Assembly (NCBI GenBank): GCA_903930435.1 | Contig: CAIYYN010000066.1 | Coordinates: 1-64,000 of the forward strand | Reading direction: 5' to 3' | DNA: 64,000 nucleotides | Source: an uncultured Hyphomicrobiales bacterium | Lineage (GTDB): Bacteria > Pseudomonadota > Alphaproteobacteria > Rhizobiales > Ancalomicrobiaceae | Shown: in pieces, positions 37,306 to 45,778 of the stretch | How the letters are laid out: the number at the start of each line of letters is the position of its first letter | Numbering within the stretch: position 1 is the first letter of the stretch | Position numbers and translations under genes: made by a program | The notes under the pieces: generated by a model | Seen by the model: only the letters and a program-made list of their open reading frames with translations | The model's database searches: none | Told to the model about the DNA's origin: nothing

Positions 37306-37863
37306 ATGACGTTTGAACATGGAATTGTGGCCGCCGTAAACGCTTATTTGTTGGCTGAGCCCGCTGACAACGCTCGACTGCGTCCGCTCATTCAGGAGAT
37401 GGAAACCTCGGATGAAACGGCCTTGGCGTCTAGAAAATCGAAACCGGGCCATATTACTGGAAGCGCGGTGATCCTGAACGGCGACGATAGTCAGGTACTA
37501 CTGATCGAGCACAAGATCCTGAAACGTTGGCTATTTCCGGGCGGGCATCTCGATCCGGGCGAGACGCCACTATCGGCTGCGCTGCGCGAGGCAATAGAGG
37601 AAACGGGCGTGAGCGTCTCCTTGCATCCGGCTCAGGACACCAGAGGCGTTCCGATCGATATTGATATTCAGGTCATTCCACCGAATCCGGGGAAGGGCGA
37701 AGGCGAACACTTCCACTACGATTGCCGCTTCCTGCTGAGAGCATCCGAGGCAACGATCAGCTTCGATGCTGGCGAGGTGACCGACGCGCGCTGGTTTCCG
37801 GTCAATGTCATCCCGTCCTTCGACCCACGGATTGCGGACTATCTGAAGAGGGTATTTGGATAA
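37306..37863 (+). CDS. Nudix hydrolase
   Basis: A 185-residue protein with a complete Nudix box, GHLDPGETPLSAALREAIEETGV (split here by family convention as G-x5-E-x7-REAIEETG), near residues 85-107. About 50 residues precede the domain. The late GEGEHFHYDCRFLL and EVTDARWFPV segments are typical. The likely substrate is a nucleoside-diphosphate derivative or related pyrophosphate. Confidence 0.9.
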   Translation: MTFEHGIVAAVNAYLLAEPADNARLRPLIQEMETSDETALASRKSKPGHITGSAVILNGDDSQVLLIEHKILKRWLFPGGHLDPGETPLSAALREAIEETGVSVSLHPAQDTRGVPIDIDIQVIPPNPGKGEGEHFHYDCRFLLRASEATISFDAGEVTDARWFPVNVIPSFDPRIADYLKRVFG

Positions 37864-37939
37864 ATCGGTTTTGATGCCGCCCCTGCCGTTGGTGCCGGGT
37901 TAAGCGGCAGGATGGCATCGATCGATGCGGAAGCACGGA

Positions 37940-38749
37940 TCAAGGCTGCATCCCTGCCGGTGCTACCATCGAGCTTGTGAGCCCGATTGCGTCGAAGGCC
38001 CGGCGAACCTCACCGGACGCCTTGGCCTCCTCGATAAAGTTGCTCACGTAACCGAGCGCCAGTGGCTTGCCCCTAGGCACTGCGATGGCACTCGTCGAGT
38101 TGAGAAAGCCGCCTTCGAGCACGCGCGCGCCCGGAATTTGCGCCGCAAGGCCAGCAAGGGATTCCCTGGACAGGGCCATAGCGTCGGCACGCCCCGCCTT
38201 GATCAGTTCAACGCCGTCGTTGACCCCTGCCACGGTGATTGTCGTCGCCTTGGGCGAAGCAACGGCAGAAGCGCGACCGGTTGCCGTATTGGCGACCCCG
38301 GCAATGCGAACACCCTCGCGGTTGACGTCGGCGAGGCTCTGAATGTTGGACGACGGTGCGACGAGATAGGTGCTTTGCAGGATATGATAGGCGTTGCCAA
38401 AAGCGACATGCGTCTTGCGATCCGCATCGACTGGCATGAACGTCACATCCCAGATGTTCTTGTCGGCGGCGTCCGTTATCGCGCCGGATGCCAGATAGGG
38501 GACGTAGTCGACAGGTACGCCGAGCTTTCTGGCAAGGGCTGTGCCCAGATCGACTGCAACTCCGCGAAATCCGGCGGGTGCTGATGGGTCCTTGATGACA
38601 TAAAGTGCGGAGGCAGTCGGCGCATAGGCAATGGCGACGCGCAATCGTCCCGTTGGTATCAGTTCCTGGCGCACCGCATCATCCTGCGCGAAAGCTGCTG
38701 ACGTGGCTAATAAAATAAGTCCGGCTACTACCGTCGAGAAAAAGCGCAT
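37940..38749 (-). CDS. Periplasmic solute-binding protein, amino-acid ABC type
   Basis: A 269-residue secreted protein of the family-3 solute-binding type: signal peptide MRFFSTVVAGLILLATSAAFA, then GRLRVAIAYAPTASALYV, GVAVDLGTALARKLGVP and NIWDVTFMPVDADRKTHVAF. No ABC permease or ATPase is adjacent. The ATG at 38749 precedes the signal peptide. The YbjQ gene lies 10 bp upstream on the same strand. Confidence 0.86.
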   Translation of the reverse strand: MRFFSTVVAGLILLATSAAFAQDDAVRQELIPTGRLRVAIAYAPTASALYVIKDPSAPAGFRGVAVDLGTALARKLGVPVDYVPYLASGAITDAADKNIWDVTFMPVDADRKTHVAFGNAYHILQSTYLVAPSSNIQSLADVNREGVRIAGVANTATGRASAVASPKATTITVAGVNDGVELIKAGRADAMALSRESLAGLAAQIPGARVLEGGFLNSTSAIAVPRGKPLALGYVSNFIEEAKASGEVRRAFDAIGLTSSMVAPAGMQP

Positions 38750-38759
38750 GTATCTGTCC

Positions 38760-39095
38760 TCACCGCCGGGCTTCAATGACCACCGCCGTGCCATAGGCCA
38801 GCACTTCCGACAGGCCTTCGCCGAGTTCGTTGGAATCAAAGCGGAAGCCGACGATGCCGTTGGCACCCAGTTGCGCCGCATGCGCGAGCATCTTGGCGAA
38901 GGCTTCCTCGCGGGCGTCCTCACATAGTTGTGTGAAAACCGAGATGTTGCCGCCGAAGATCTGCTGGAGGCCGCCGATGGCATTGCCGATCACTGACCTG
39001 GATCTGACGCTGATGCCGTGGGCGATGCCCAGTTCGCGCGCGATGGCATAGGTGCGGAACTCGTTGGCGGAGGTGACAAATTCGCGGTTGACCAT
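38760..39095 (-). CDS. YbjQ family protein
   Basis: A 111-residue protein of the YbjQ/UPF0145 (heavy-metal-binding domain-like) family. The family pattern GISVRSRSVIGNAIGGLQQIFGG and AHAAQLGANGIVGFRFDS is clear. The start has an AGGAG ribosome site. Function unknown; probably a homopentameric small protein. It is first in a two-gene leftward unit with the solute-binding protein. Confidence 0.88.
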   Translation of the reverse strand: MVNREFVTSANEFRTYAIARELGIAHGISVRSRSVIGNAIGGLQQIFGGNISVFTQLCEDAREEAFAKMLAHAAQLGANGIVGFRFDSNELGEGLSEVLAYGTAVVIEARR

Positions 39096-39206
39096 GGGCG
39101 TTCTCCTGCTAATCGCTTCATCTTAGCTCAAGGGATGCCTTGAGGCCATCTGGTCCCATCACTCGGACGGACTAGCACACGAGCCGCCTTTAAACCCTGC
39201 GTTACC

Positions 39207-39226
39207 ATATAAAGAAATCTTTATAT
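39207..39226. promoter_or_regulatory. SahR-like palindromic operator upstream of ahcY
   Basis: ATATAAAGA-aa-TCTTTATAT: perfect 9-bp arms with a 2-base centre, 67 bases before the ahcY start. It resembles the palindromes bound by the ArsR-family regulator SahR, which controls S-adenosylhomocysteine and methionine genes in Proteobacteria. The regulator is not in the window. Confidence 0.72.
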
Positions 39227-39293
39227 CGTTATTGTCTCTTGTCGGCCATCGCGCTATAAGCCTCGCCAACAGCCGACTGGTTTGGAGAGAACA

Positions 39294-40694
39294 ATGACCG
39301 GATTTACCGACTACATCGTCAAGGACATCAGCCTCGCGGACTTTGGCCGCAAGGAGATCAACATTGCAGAAGGCGAAATGCCGGGCCTGATGGCCTGCCG
39401 CGCCGAATACGGGCCGAAGCAGATCCTCAAGGGCGCGCGTATCGCCGGTTCGCTGCACATGACGATCCAGACGGCCGTGCTCATCGAGACGCTTCAGGCG
39501 CTCGGAGCCGATGTCCGCTGGGCCTCGTGCAACATCTTTTCGACGCAGGACCACGCAGCCGCTGCGATTGCCGCCGCCGGCACGCCGGTTTTCGCCTTCA
39601 AGGGTGAAAATCTGGTCGAATATTGGGACTATGCCCACAAGATCTTCGAATGGGCTGATGGTGGCTACCCGAACCTGATCCTCGATGACGGCGGCGATGC
39701 GACGCTTCTCACCGTGCTTGGACCGAAGGCCGAAAAGGATCCCTCCATCCTCAACAATCCGCAGAATGAGGAAGAGGAAGCGCTTTACACCGTGATGAAA
39801 CGCTATCTGAAGGAAAAGCCGGGCTTCTATTCGGCGATCCGCGCCGCCATCACGGGTGTTTCGGAAGAGACGACGACGGGCGTGCATCGCCTCTATCAGC
39901 TTGCTGAACGTGGCGAGCTGCCGTATCCGGCCATCAACGTGAACGACAGCGTCACCAAGTCGAAGTTCGACAACCTCTATGGCTGCCGTGAATCGCTGGT
40001 CGACGCGATCCGTCGCGGCACCGACGTGATGCTGGCGGGCAAGGTCGCCGTTGTGTGCGGCTATGGCGACGTCGGCAAGGGTTCGGCTGCAAGCTTGCGC
40101 AATGGCGGCGCGCGCGTCGTTGTCACTGAAGTCGATCCGATCTGCGCCCTGCAGGCGGCGATGGAAGGCTATGACGTCAAGACGATGGACGATCTCGCCC
40201 CGCATGCCGATATCTTCGTGACGGCGACCGGCAACAAGGACGTCATCACCGTCGATCACATGCGCCAGATGAAGAACAACGCCATCGTCTGCAACATCGG
40301 CCATTTCGATGCCGAAATTCAGGTCGCTGGCCTCAAGAACTTCAAGTGGGACAAGATCAAGGATCAGGTCCACCACGTCGAATTCCCCGATGGCAAGAAG
40401 ATCATCATCCTGTCAGAAGGCCGTCTGGTGAACCTCGGCAATGCCACGGGTCACCCGAGCTTCGTGATGTCGGCATCCTTCACCAACCAGACGCTGGCCC
40501 AGATCGAGCTTTGGACGAATGCGAAGGCCTATGCCAATCAGGTCTACACACTGCCCAAGCACCTCGATGAAAAGGTCGCTGCGTTGCATCTGGAGAAGCT
40601 CGGCGTCAAGTTGACCAAGCTGAGCGCCGATCAGGCCGCCTACATCAGCGTCACACCGGAAGGTCCCTTCAAGCCTTCCCACTACCGGTATTGA
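39294..40694 (+). CDS. ahcY: Adenosylhomocysteinase
   Basis: A 466-residue NAD-dependent enzyme that splits S-adenosylhomocysteine to adenosine and homocysteine, clearing the inhibitory product of methyltransferases. The NAD-binding motif is [13 protein letters not shown] and the C-terminus ends PFKPSHYRY, the family signature. The ATG at 39294 has GGAGAG upstream; the TTG at 39282 is rejected. A palindromic operator lies upstream and a strong terminator downstream. Confidence 0.98.
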   Translation: MTGFTDYIVKDISLADFGRKEINIAEGEMPGLMACRAEYGPKQILKGARIAGSLHMTIQTAVLIETLQALGADVRWASCNIFSTQDHAAAAIAAAGTPVFAFKGENLVEYWDYAHKIFEWADGGYPNLILDDGGDATLLTVLGPKAEKDPSILNNPQNEEEEALYTVMKRYLKEKPGFYSAIRAAITGVSEETTTGVHRLYQLAERGELPYPAINVNDSVTKSKFDNLYGCRESLVDAIRRGTDVMLAGKVAVVCGYGDVGKGSAASLRNGGARVVVTEVDPICALQAAMEGYDVKTMDDLAPHADIFVTATGNKDVITVDHMRQMKNNAIVCNIGHFDAEIQVAGLKNFKWDKIKDQVHHVEFPDGKKIIILSEGRLVNLGNATGHPSFVMSASFTNQTLAQIELWTNAKAYANQVYTLPKHLDEKVAALHLEKLGVKLTKLSADQAAYISVTPEGPFKPSHYRY

Positions 40695-40722
40695 TCGTTC
40701 TCTTTTTGTTTTCCTATATTTG

Positions 40723-40758
40723 GGGGTCGTGTGATCAATTCACACGACCCCGATTTTT
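40723..40758 (+). terminator. Rho-independent terminator after ahcY
   Basis: An 11-bp perfect stem, GGGGTCGTGTG (40723-40733) and CACACGACCCC (40741-40751), with a 7-base loop and a TTTTTT run. It lies 28 bases after the ahcY stop and separates it from divL. Confidence 0.93.
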
Positions 40759-40889
40759 TGCACACAAGGACTCTCCCCAGCGATTCACGGACACTGTATC
40801 GTGAAGTGATTCGGGCGGTCTGGTTGTGGTGTCCCCCCGGCTTTGCGAGCACGCGTTCCGGCAGATTTGACATTTTAGGGACCTCAAGC

Positions 40890-43394
40890 ATGACAGCTGC
40901 ACGGGGACGACGGGGGATTCCGTCATTCCGATCCAAATGGGCAGTTGCGACCACGGCCGTTACCGGTGGCCTGCTGGCGACATGTGTTCCATCACACGCG
41001 GCCAGCGACATCGCTGCCGATCTCGGCAGCCACGAAATCATGCTCACGGCGACGCTGACAGGTGTCGTGATTGTCGCGGTGGCAAGTGTCGTCGGAATGA
41101 TGCGCGCCCGCGTCAAGTCGGAAGATACCATTGACCGGGTGCGCGCCGACGCCGCCGACCTCAAGATGCAGCTTGATCGCGCCGAGATCATGCTCAACGC
41201 CGAAGATCAGGTAACGCTCGCCTGGGGCCGCGCCGATGAACCGCCCACCCTCATGGGCTCGCTCGGCTCTGGTTCGGCACCCAAAACTCGCCCGCAGTTT
41301 CTTGCCTTCGGATCATGGCTGCCGTCGCTGGCCGCCGGTCGTATCGAACGGGCCATCGCTGAACTCCGCGAGACGGGCAGCCCCTTCCAGCTTGAACTGG
41401 AAACGTTGCGCGGCGGGCAGATCGAGGCGATCGGACGTGCGGGCGGTGGACGTCCCTTCGTACGTTTTCGGGATCTGACACCAGAGCGCATGCAGTACGC
41501 GGAATTGAAGGAGCGGCACCAGCGGCTCAACGAAACGGTCTCCAGTTTCCGGACCTTGCTCGATAATCTCGACATGCCGGTCTGGTGCAAGGATGCCAAT
41601 GGCCAGTTGAGCTGGGTCAATACCGCTTATGCCAAGGCTGTCGATGCGGCCAGTCCGGAAGCCGTCTTGCGCTCGGGCGAGGAACTGCTGGACGGACAGG
41701 GTCGCAAGCAGATCTCGCGTCAGCACGAGACGTCACCTGTTGTCGCCTCGCGCCTGCCGGTCATCGTCGCCGGCCAACGTCGTACCTATGACGTTGTCGA
41801 CGTGGCGACACGTGATGGAACGGCGGGCATTGCGACGGATGTGTCCGCGCTTGAGAGCGTCCAGGCCGAGCTGCGCCGGACAATCGAGTTCCATGCCCGG
41901 ACGCTTGATCAGCTGGCAACAGCCGTTGCCATTTATGGTGCGGACAAACGGCTGCAATTCTACAATGCGGCCTTCCGGACCCTCTGGGGGCTAGATCCAG
42001 CGTTTCTGGCCAGTTCGCCGGAAGATGGCGTTGTGCTCGATGAAATCCGTGCCGCACGGAAATTGCCGGAACAGGCGGATTTCCGTGGCTGGAAGCGGGA
42101 CCTGATGTCCGCCTATCAGTCGCTTGAGCCACGTGAACATTGGTGGCATCTGCCGGATGGCCAGACATTGCATGTGATCGCCAATCCGCATCCCAAGGGC
42201 GGCGTCACCTACGTCTACGAAAACGTTACAGAACGGCTGGAACTCGAAAAGAAGAACAATGCACTTGTCAGCGTGCAGGGCGAAACGCTCGATCACCTGT
42301 CCGAAGGCGTTGCGGTCTTTGGGTCAGACGGTAAATTGCGCCTCTGGAACCCGCCGTTTGCCGCGCTCTGGAAGCTGGATCGCGCGACGCTCGCCAATTC
42401 ACCGCACATCTCGGATGTCATCACCTGGTGCGGGATGCTGCACACTGATCCGGAAACCTGGCGTCGCGTGCAACAGGCGGTCGCCGGACTGGCTGACAGT
42501 CGCATGCGGTTTGATGGCCGGATGGATCGCCGCGACGGAACGGTGCTGGAGTATTCGACCGTTCCGCTGCCTGATGGTGCGACCCTGCTGACGTTCGTCA
42601 ACATCACCGATACCGTCAATGTCGAACGTGCGCTGACGGAAAAGGCCGAAGCGTTGATGGAAGCAGACCGGATCAAGACGGACTTTGTCGGTCTCGTGTC
42701 CTACGAATTGCGCTCACCGCTCACCAATATCGTGGGCTTTGCGCATCTGCTCGATGATCCCAAGTTCGGCGATCTCAATCCGAAACAGCGCGATTATACC
42801 AATCATATCAAGACCTCCAGCCAGGCATTGATGACGATTGTCGACGACATCCTCGATCTCGCCACGGTCGACGCGGGGATCATGGAATTACACCTGTCCG
42901 ATGTCGATATCGGGCAGACGATCTTCGCGGCAATCGAGGGCGTCAAGGATCGCCTGGAAGCCGGGCAATTGCGGCTGGTCACCGATATTCCGATCGACGT
43001 CGGCAGTTTCCAAGCGGACGAAAAGCGTATCCGGCAGCTGATTTTCAATCTGGTCGCCAATGCTGTCCGCTTCTCATCGGACGGCGGAACGGTTACGGTC
43101 ACCGCTCGACGGGAATCCGGTCACGTGGTTCTGACGGTCGCCGATCAGGGAGCGGGCATCCCGGAAGAACAGTTGCGGTCGGTTTTCGACCGGTTCTTTG
43201 CGCGTCGCCAGGGACCGCATCGCTCGGGCGCCGGTCTCGGACTGTCGGTTGTGAAAAGTTTCGTCGAACTGCACGGTGGCAGGATTGATATTGCGTCGGC
43301 CGAGGGGCATGGCACGACCGTGACGTGCCGTTTCCCCGAACGGCAGCAGGGCGCGATCATCGGACAAACGCTCAGCGTTCTGGGCCATGGCTGA
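40890..43394 (+). CDS. divL: DivL-type PAS sensor kinase with tyrosine at the phosphorylation site
   Basis: An 834-residue membrane-anchored kinase-like protein. Two hydrophobic segments near the N-terminus are followed by coiled coil and PAS-like domains (about 220-560). The dimerisation helix carries Tyr605 in place of the phospho-His: FVGLVSYELRSPLTNIVGF. The ATPase domain retains the N box (NLVANAVRFSS) and G boxes (DQGAGIPEE, GAGLGLSVV). This is the hallmark of DivL, which controls the CckA-CtrA cell-cycle relay with DivK. The ATG at 40890 is preferred. Its end overlaps tsaE by 8 bases. Confidence 0.9.
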   Translation: MTAARGRRGIPSFRSKWAVATTAVTGGLLATCVPSHAASDIAADLGSHEIMLTATLTGVVIVAVASVVGMMRARVKSEDTIDRVRADAADLKMQLDRAEIMLNAEDQVTLAWGRADEPPTLMGSLGSGSAPKTRPQFLAFGSWLPSLAAGRIERAIAELRETGSPFQLELETLRGGQIEAIGRAGGGRPFVRFRDLTPERMQYAELKERHQRLNETVSSFRTLLDNLDMPVWCKDANGQLSWVNTAYAKAVDAASPEAVLRSGEELLDGQGRKQISRQHETSPVVASRLPVIVAGQRRTYDVVDVATRDGTAGIATDVSALESVQAELRRTIEFHARTLDQLATAVAIYGADKRLQFYNAAFRTLWGLDPAFLASSPEDGVVLDEIRAARKLPEQADFRGWKRDLMSAYQSLEPREHWWHLPDGQTLHVIANPHPKGGVTYVYENVTERLELEKKNNALVSVQGETLDHLSEGVAVFGSDGKLRLWNPPFAALWKLDRATLANSPHISDVITWCGMLHTDPETWRRVQQAVAGLADSRMRFDGRMDRRDGTVLEYSTVPLPDGATLLTFVNITDTVNVERALTEKAEALMEADRIKTDFVGLVSYELRSPLTNIVGFAHLLDDPKFGDLNPKQRDYTNHIKTSSQALMTIVDDILDLATVDAGIMELHLSDVDIGQTIFAAIEGVKDRLEAGQLRLVTDIPIDVGSFQADEKRIRQLIFNLVANAVRFSSDGGTVTVTARRESGHVVLTVADQGAGIPEEQLRSVFDRFFARRQGPHRSGAGLGLSVVKSFVELHGGRIDIASAEGHGTTVTCRFPERQQGAIIGQTLSVLGHG

Positions 43395-44916
43395 CGCAGC
43401 GCTGAACCGGCTTCTGATCGACCTTGGCGATGAAAACGCAACGACGAGGCTTGCCGAAGATCTGGCCATGATCCTGGGACCGGGAGATGTGATCCGGCTC
43501 GAAGGGGATCTCGGTGCAGGCAAGACAAGCTTCGCCCGCGCACTCATCAGGGCCTTCGCTGATGACCCCTTGCATGAGGTTCCAAGCCCGACCTTCACCC
43601 TTGTCCAGAGTTACGACTTCACGCGGCTGACGATTTCCCATTTTGATCTCTATCGGCTGACCGATCCGGACGAACTCGACGAAATCGGCTTCGACGAGGC
43701 GATACGGTCTGGTGCGGCCTTGATCGAGTGGCCAGAACGCGCGGATGACGTAATTCCCCGGGATGCCTTGACGCTCCGTCTGCACAATGGACCGACGACG
43801 GAAAGCCGGATTGTCGAGATCATTGCGCCCGGGAACTGGGAACCACGCCTGCAACGTACGCTATCTATCCGCGCGTTCCTGACGCGAGCCGGTTGGGGCA
43901 ACGCTGCGCGGCGTTATCTGAAAGCCGATGCGTCATCGCGCAGTCTTGAGCGCGTGTCCCTCGTTGGCGCAACACGCATCCTGATGAATCATCCGAAGGA
44001 ATCCGGGGATGCTGCCGGTGAGGCCCGCCGTCTGGCGCGCGCCCGCGCCAAGCTGGCCGAGGATACCACGAGCTTTGTCGCGATTGCCCTGGCATTGCGG
44101 GAGTTGGGATTGTCGGCTCCTCGCATCGATGCGCACGACCCCGACGCAGGCTTCGTGCTGATGGAGGATTTCGGCCATGCCTTTATCGCAGAAGCGGGAC
44201 AACCGATCGAGGCGCGCTATCGTGCAGCGGTCGATGTGCTTGCGGACCTGCATCAGCGCGAATTGCCGCATGACCTGCCCGATGGTAGCGGCGGTGTGTT
44301 CCAGTTGCCGGAGTACGATCTCGATGATCTCCTGACCCAATTGGAGCCGTTTCCCGATTGGGGCATTCCGCATCTGATGGGCCGGGAGGCGACAGCAGAA
44401 GAGCGCAGGTCATTTGCCGATGCCTGGCGTCCGTGCCTGACCGAAATCCTCGCTGCGCCAAAGACATGGGCGTTGCGGGATTATCATTCGCCCAACCTGA
44501 TGTGGCTTCCAGAACGCGATGGCGCGGCACGGGTCGGCCTTCTGGATTTTCAGGACGCGGTCTGGCTGCACCCGGCCTATGATCTGGCCTCTGTTGCCCA
44601 GGATGCGCGCGTGACGATCTCGCCGGACCTCGAAGAGCGGCTCGTCGCCCATTATGTGTCACGGCGCAAGAATGCCGATCCGGCCTTTGACAATGAAGCC
44701 TTTCAACGCGCCTATGCAATTCTCGCCGCGCAACGTGCGACGCGCATTCTTGGCATCTTTGCCCGCCTCAGCCGACGCGATGGGCGGCACGACTATCTGG
44801 TCCATTACCCGCGTGTTCTCGATTATCTCGCCCGACCCCTCAGGGCACCGGTCCTGAGCGATGTGCGTGACTGGATGGTCCGTCATGCGGGCGTCGTCAA
44901 ATCGACATTGACTTGA
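43387..44916 (+). CDS. TsaE-AmgK fusion: tRNA t6A synthesis ATPase plus cell-wall sugar kinase
   Basis: A 509-residue fusion. The N-terminal TsaE domain (about 1-150) has the P-loop EGDLGAGKTSFARAL at 39-53 and SPTFTLVQSY; it serves in N6-threonylcarbamoyl-adenosine tRNA modification. The C-terminal domain (about 165-509) is an aminoglycoside-phosphotransferase fold with RDYHSPNLMWLP and GLLDFQDAVW, the layout of AmgK, the anomeric MurNAc/GlcNAc kinase of peptidoglycan recycling. MurU, the next enzyme, is encoded directly downstream, supporting AmgK. The fusion is widespread in Alphaproteobacteria. Confidence 0.88.
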   Translation: MADAALNRLLIDLGDENATTRLAEDLAMILGPGDVIRLEGDLGAGKTSFARALIRAFADDPLHEVPSPTFTLVQSYDFTRLTISHFDLYRLTDPDELDEIGFDEAIRSGAALIEWPERADDVIPRDALTLRLHNGPTTESRIVEIIAPGNWEPRLQRTLSIRAFLTRAGWGNAARRYLKADASSRSLERVSLVGATRILMNHPKESGDAAGEARRLARARAKLAEDTTSFVAIALALRELGLSAPRIDAHDPDAGFVLMEDFGHAFIAEAGQPIEARYRAAVDVLADLHQRELPHDLPDGSGGVFQLPEYDLDDLLTQLEPFPDWGIPHLMGREATAEERRSFADAWRPCLTEILAAPKTWALRDYHSPNLMWLPERDGAARVGLLDFQDAVWLHPAYDLASVAQDARVTISPDLEERLVAHYVSRRKNADPAFDNEAFQRAYAILAAQRATRILGIFARLSRRDGRHDYLVHYPRVLDYLARPLRAPVLSDVRDWMVRHAGVVKSTLT

Positions 44917-44992
44917 TGTTGAACCGGTTCCGGTGTCACCTTGCCACCAGCAAAGTTCAACTGTTGCCTTTCGCCCCCCGAGTAGATCCGTT

Positions 44993-45730
44993 ATGTCCAA
45001 ACATGCAGAGACCACCCCAATTCGCTTCGCCATGGTACTAGCCGCCGGTCTTGGGACCCGGATGCGTCCAATCACGAACACGCTGCCCAAGCCACTGGTA
45101 CCGGTTTGCGGCAAGGCCATGATCGACTACGGCCTTGACCGGCTGGCGGCAGCGGGCGTGGAAACGGCGGTCGTGAACGTGCATTACCTGGCAGATCAGG
45201 TGATCAACCATGTCTCAGCCCGCATCCAGCCGCAGGTCATCATTTCTGACGAACGTGAGCGTCTGCTTGACACGGGCGGCGGCATTGCCAAGGCCTTGCC
45301 GTATTTTCAGGGTGAGCCGTTCTTCGTCTATAATTCGGACAGCACCTGGATCGAAGGCACCAGACCCAATTTCGAGCTGCTGCGGGCTGCGTGGCGACCC
45401 GAAGCGATGGATATCCTTTTGATGCTGTCTCCGACCGTGCGCGCAGTTGGTTATGATGGGGCGGGCGATTTCACGATTGATCCTGTCGGGCGGCTCAGTC
45501 GGCGGATCGAGAAACGGATCGCGCCCTTTGCCTATTCCGGTGCAGCGATCGTGCATCCGCGTGCGTTTGACGATGCGCCAACGGGTGCGTTCTCATTCAA
45601 CCTGTTGTTTGATCGCGCCATCAAGTCAGGCAAGCTGTTTGGCATGCGGATGGAGGGTCAATGGCTGCACGTCGGAACGCCCGACGCCATTCGCGAAGCA
45701 GAAACGGCGATTGCCGAGAGTGCAGCCTGA
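44993..45730 (+). CDS. murU: MurU-type N-acetylmuramate alpha-1-phosphate uridylyltransferase
   Basis: A 245-residue nucleotidyltransferase with the signature VLAAGLGTRMRPITNTLPKPLVPV near the N-terminus, then GGGIAKALPYF and FVYNSDS. Following AmgK it would form UDP-MurNAc from MurNAc-1-phosphate, letting recycled cell-wall sugar re-enter peptidoglycan synthesis without MurA. The ATG at 44993 is chosen over 44933. Adjacent to the TsaE-AmgK fusion with a 76-bp gap. Confidence 0.86.
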   Translation: MSKHAETTPIRFAMVLAAGLGTRMRPITNTLPKPLVPVCGKAMIDYGLDRLAAAGVETAVVNVHYLADQVINHVSARIQPQVIISDERERLLDTGGGIAKALPYFQGEPFFVYNSDSTWIEGTRPNFELLRAAWRPEAMDILLMLSPTVRAVGYDGAGDFTIDPVGRLSRRIEKRIAPFAYSGAAIVHPRAFDDAPTGAFSFNLLFDRAIKSGKLFGMRMEGQWLHVGTPDAIREAETAIAESAA

Positions 45731-45778
45731 CAACAAGCACTGGCAGCCGGATGTGCGCCGTGTTAGCTCAATGGAGCT

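Noticed and set aside
39096-39293. SAH or SAM riboswitch upstream of ahcY
   Set aside because: Leader is short and shows a DNA-operator-type palindrome rather than the conserved riboswitch helices.
39159-40376. 405-codon leftward ORF opposite ahcY
   Set aside because: Lies wholly opposite the certain ahcY gene; residues are low-complexity with no domain, typical of antisense frames in GC-rich genes.
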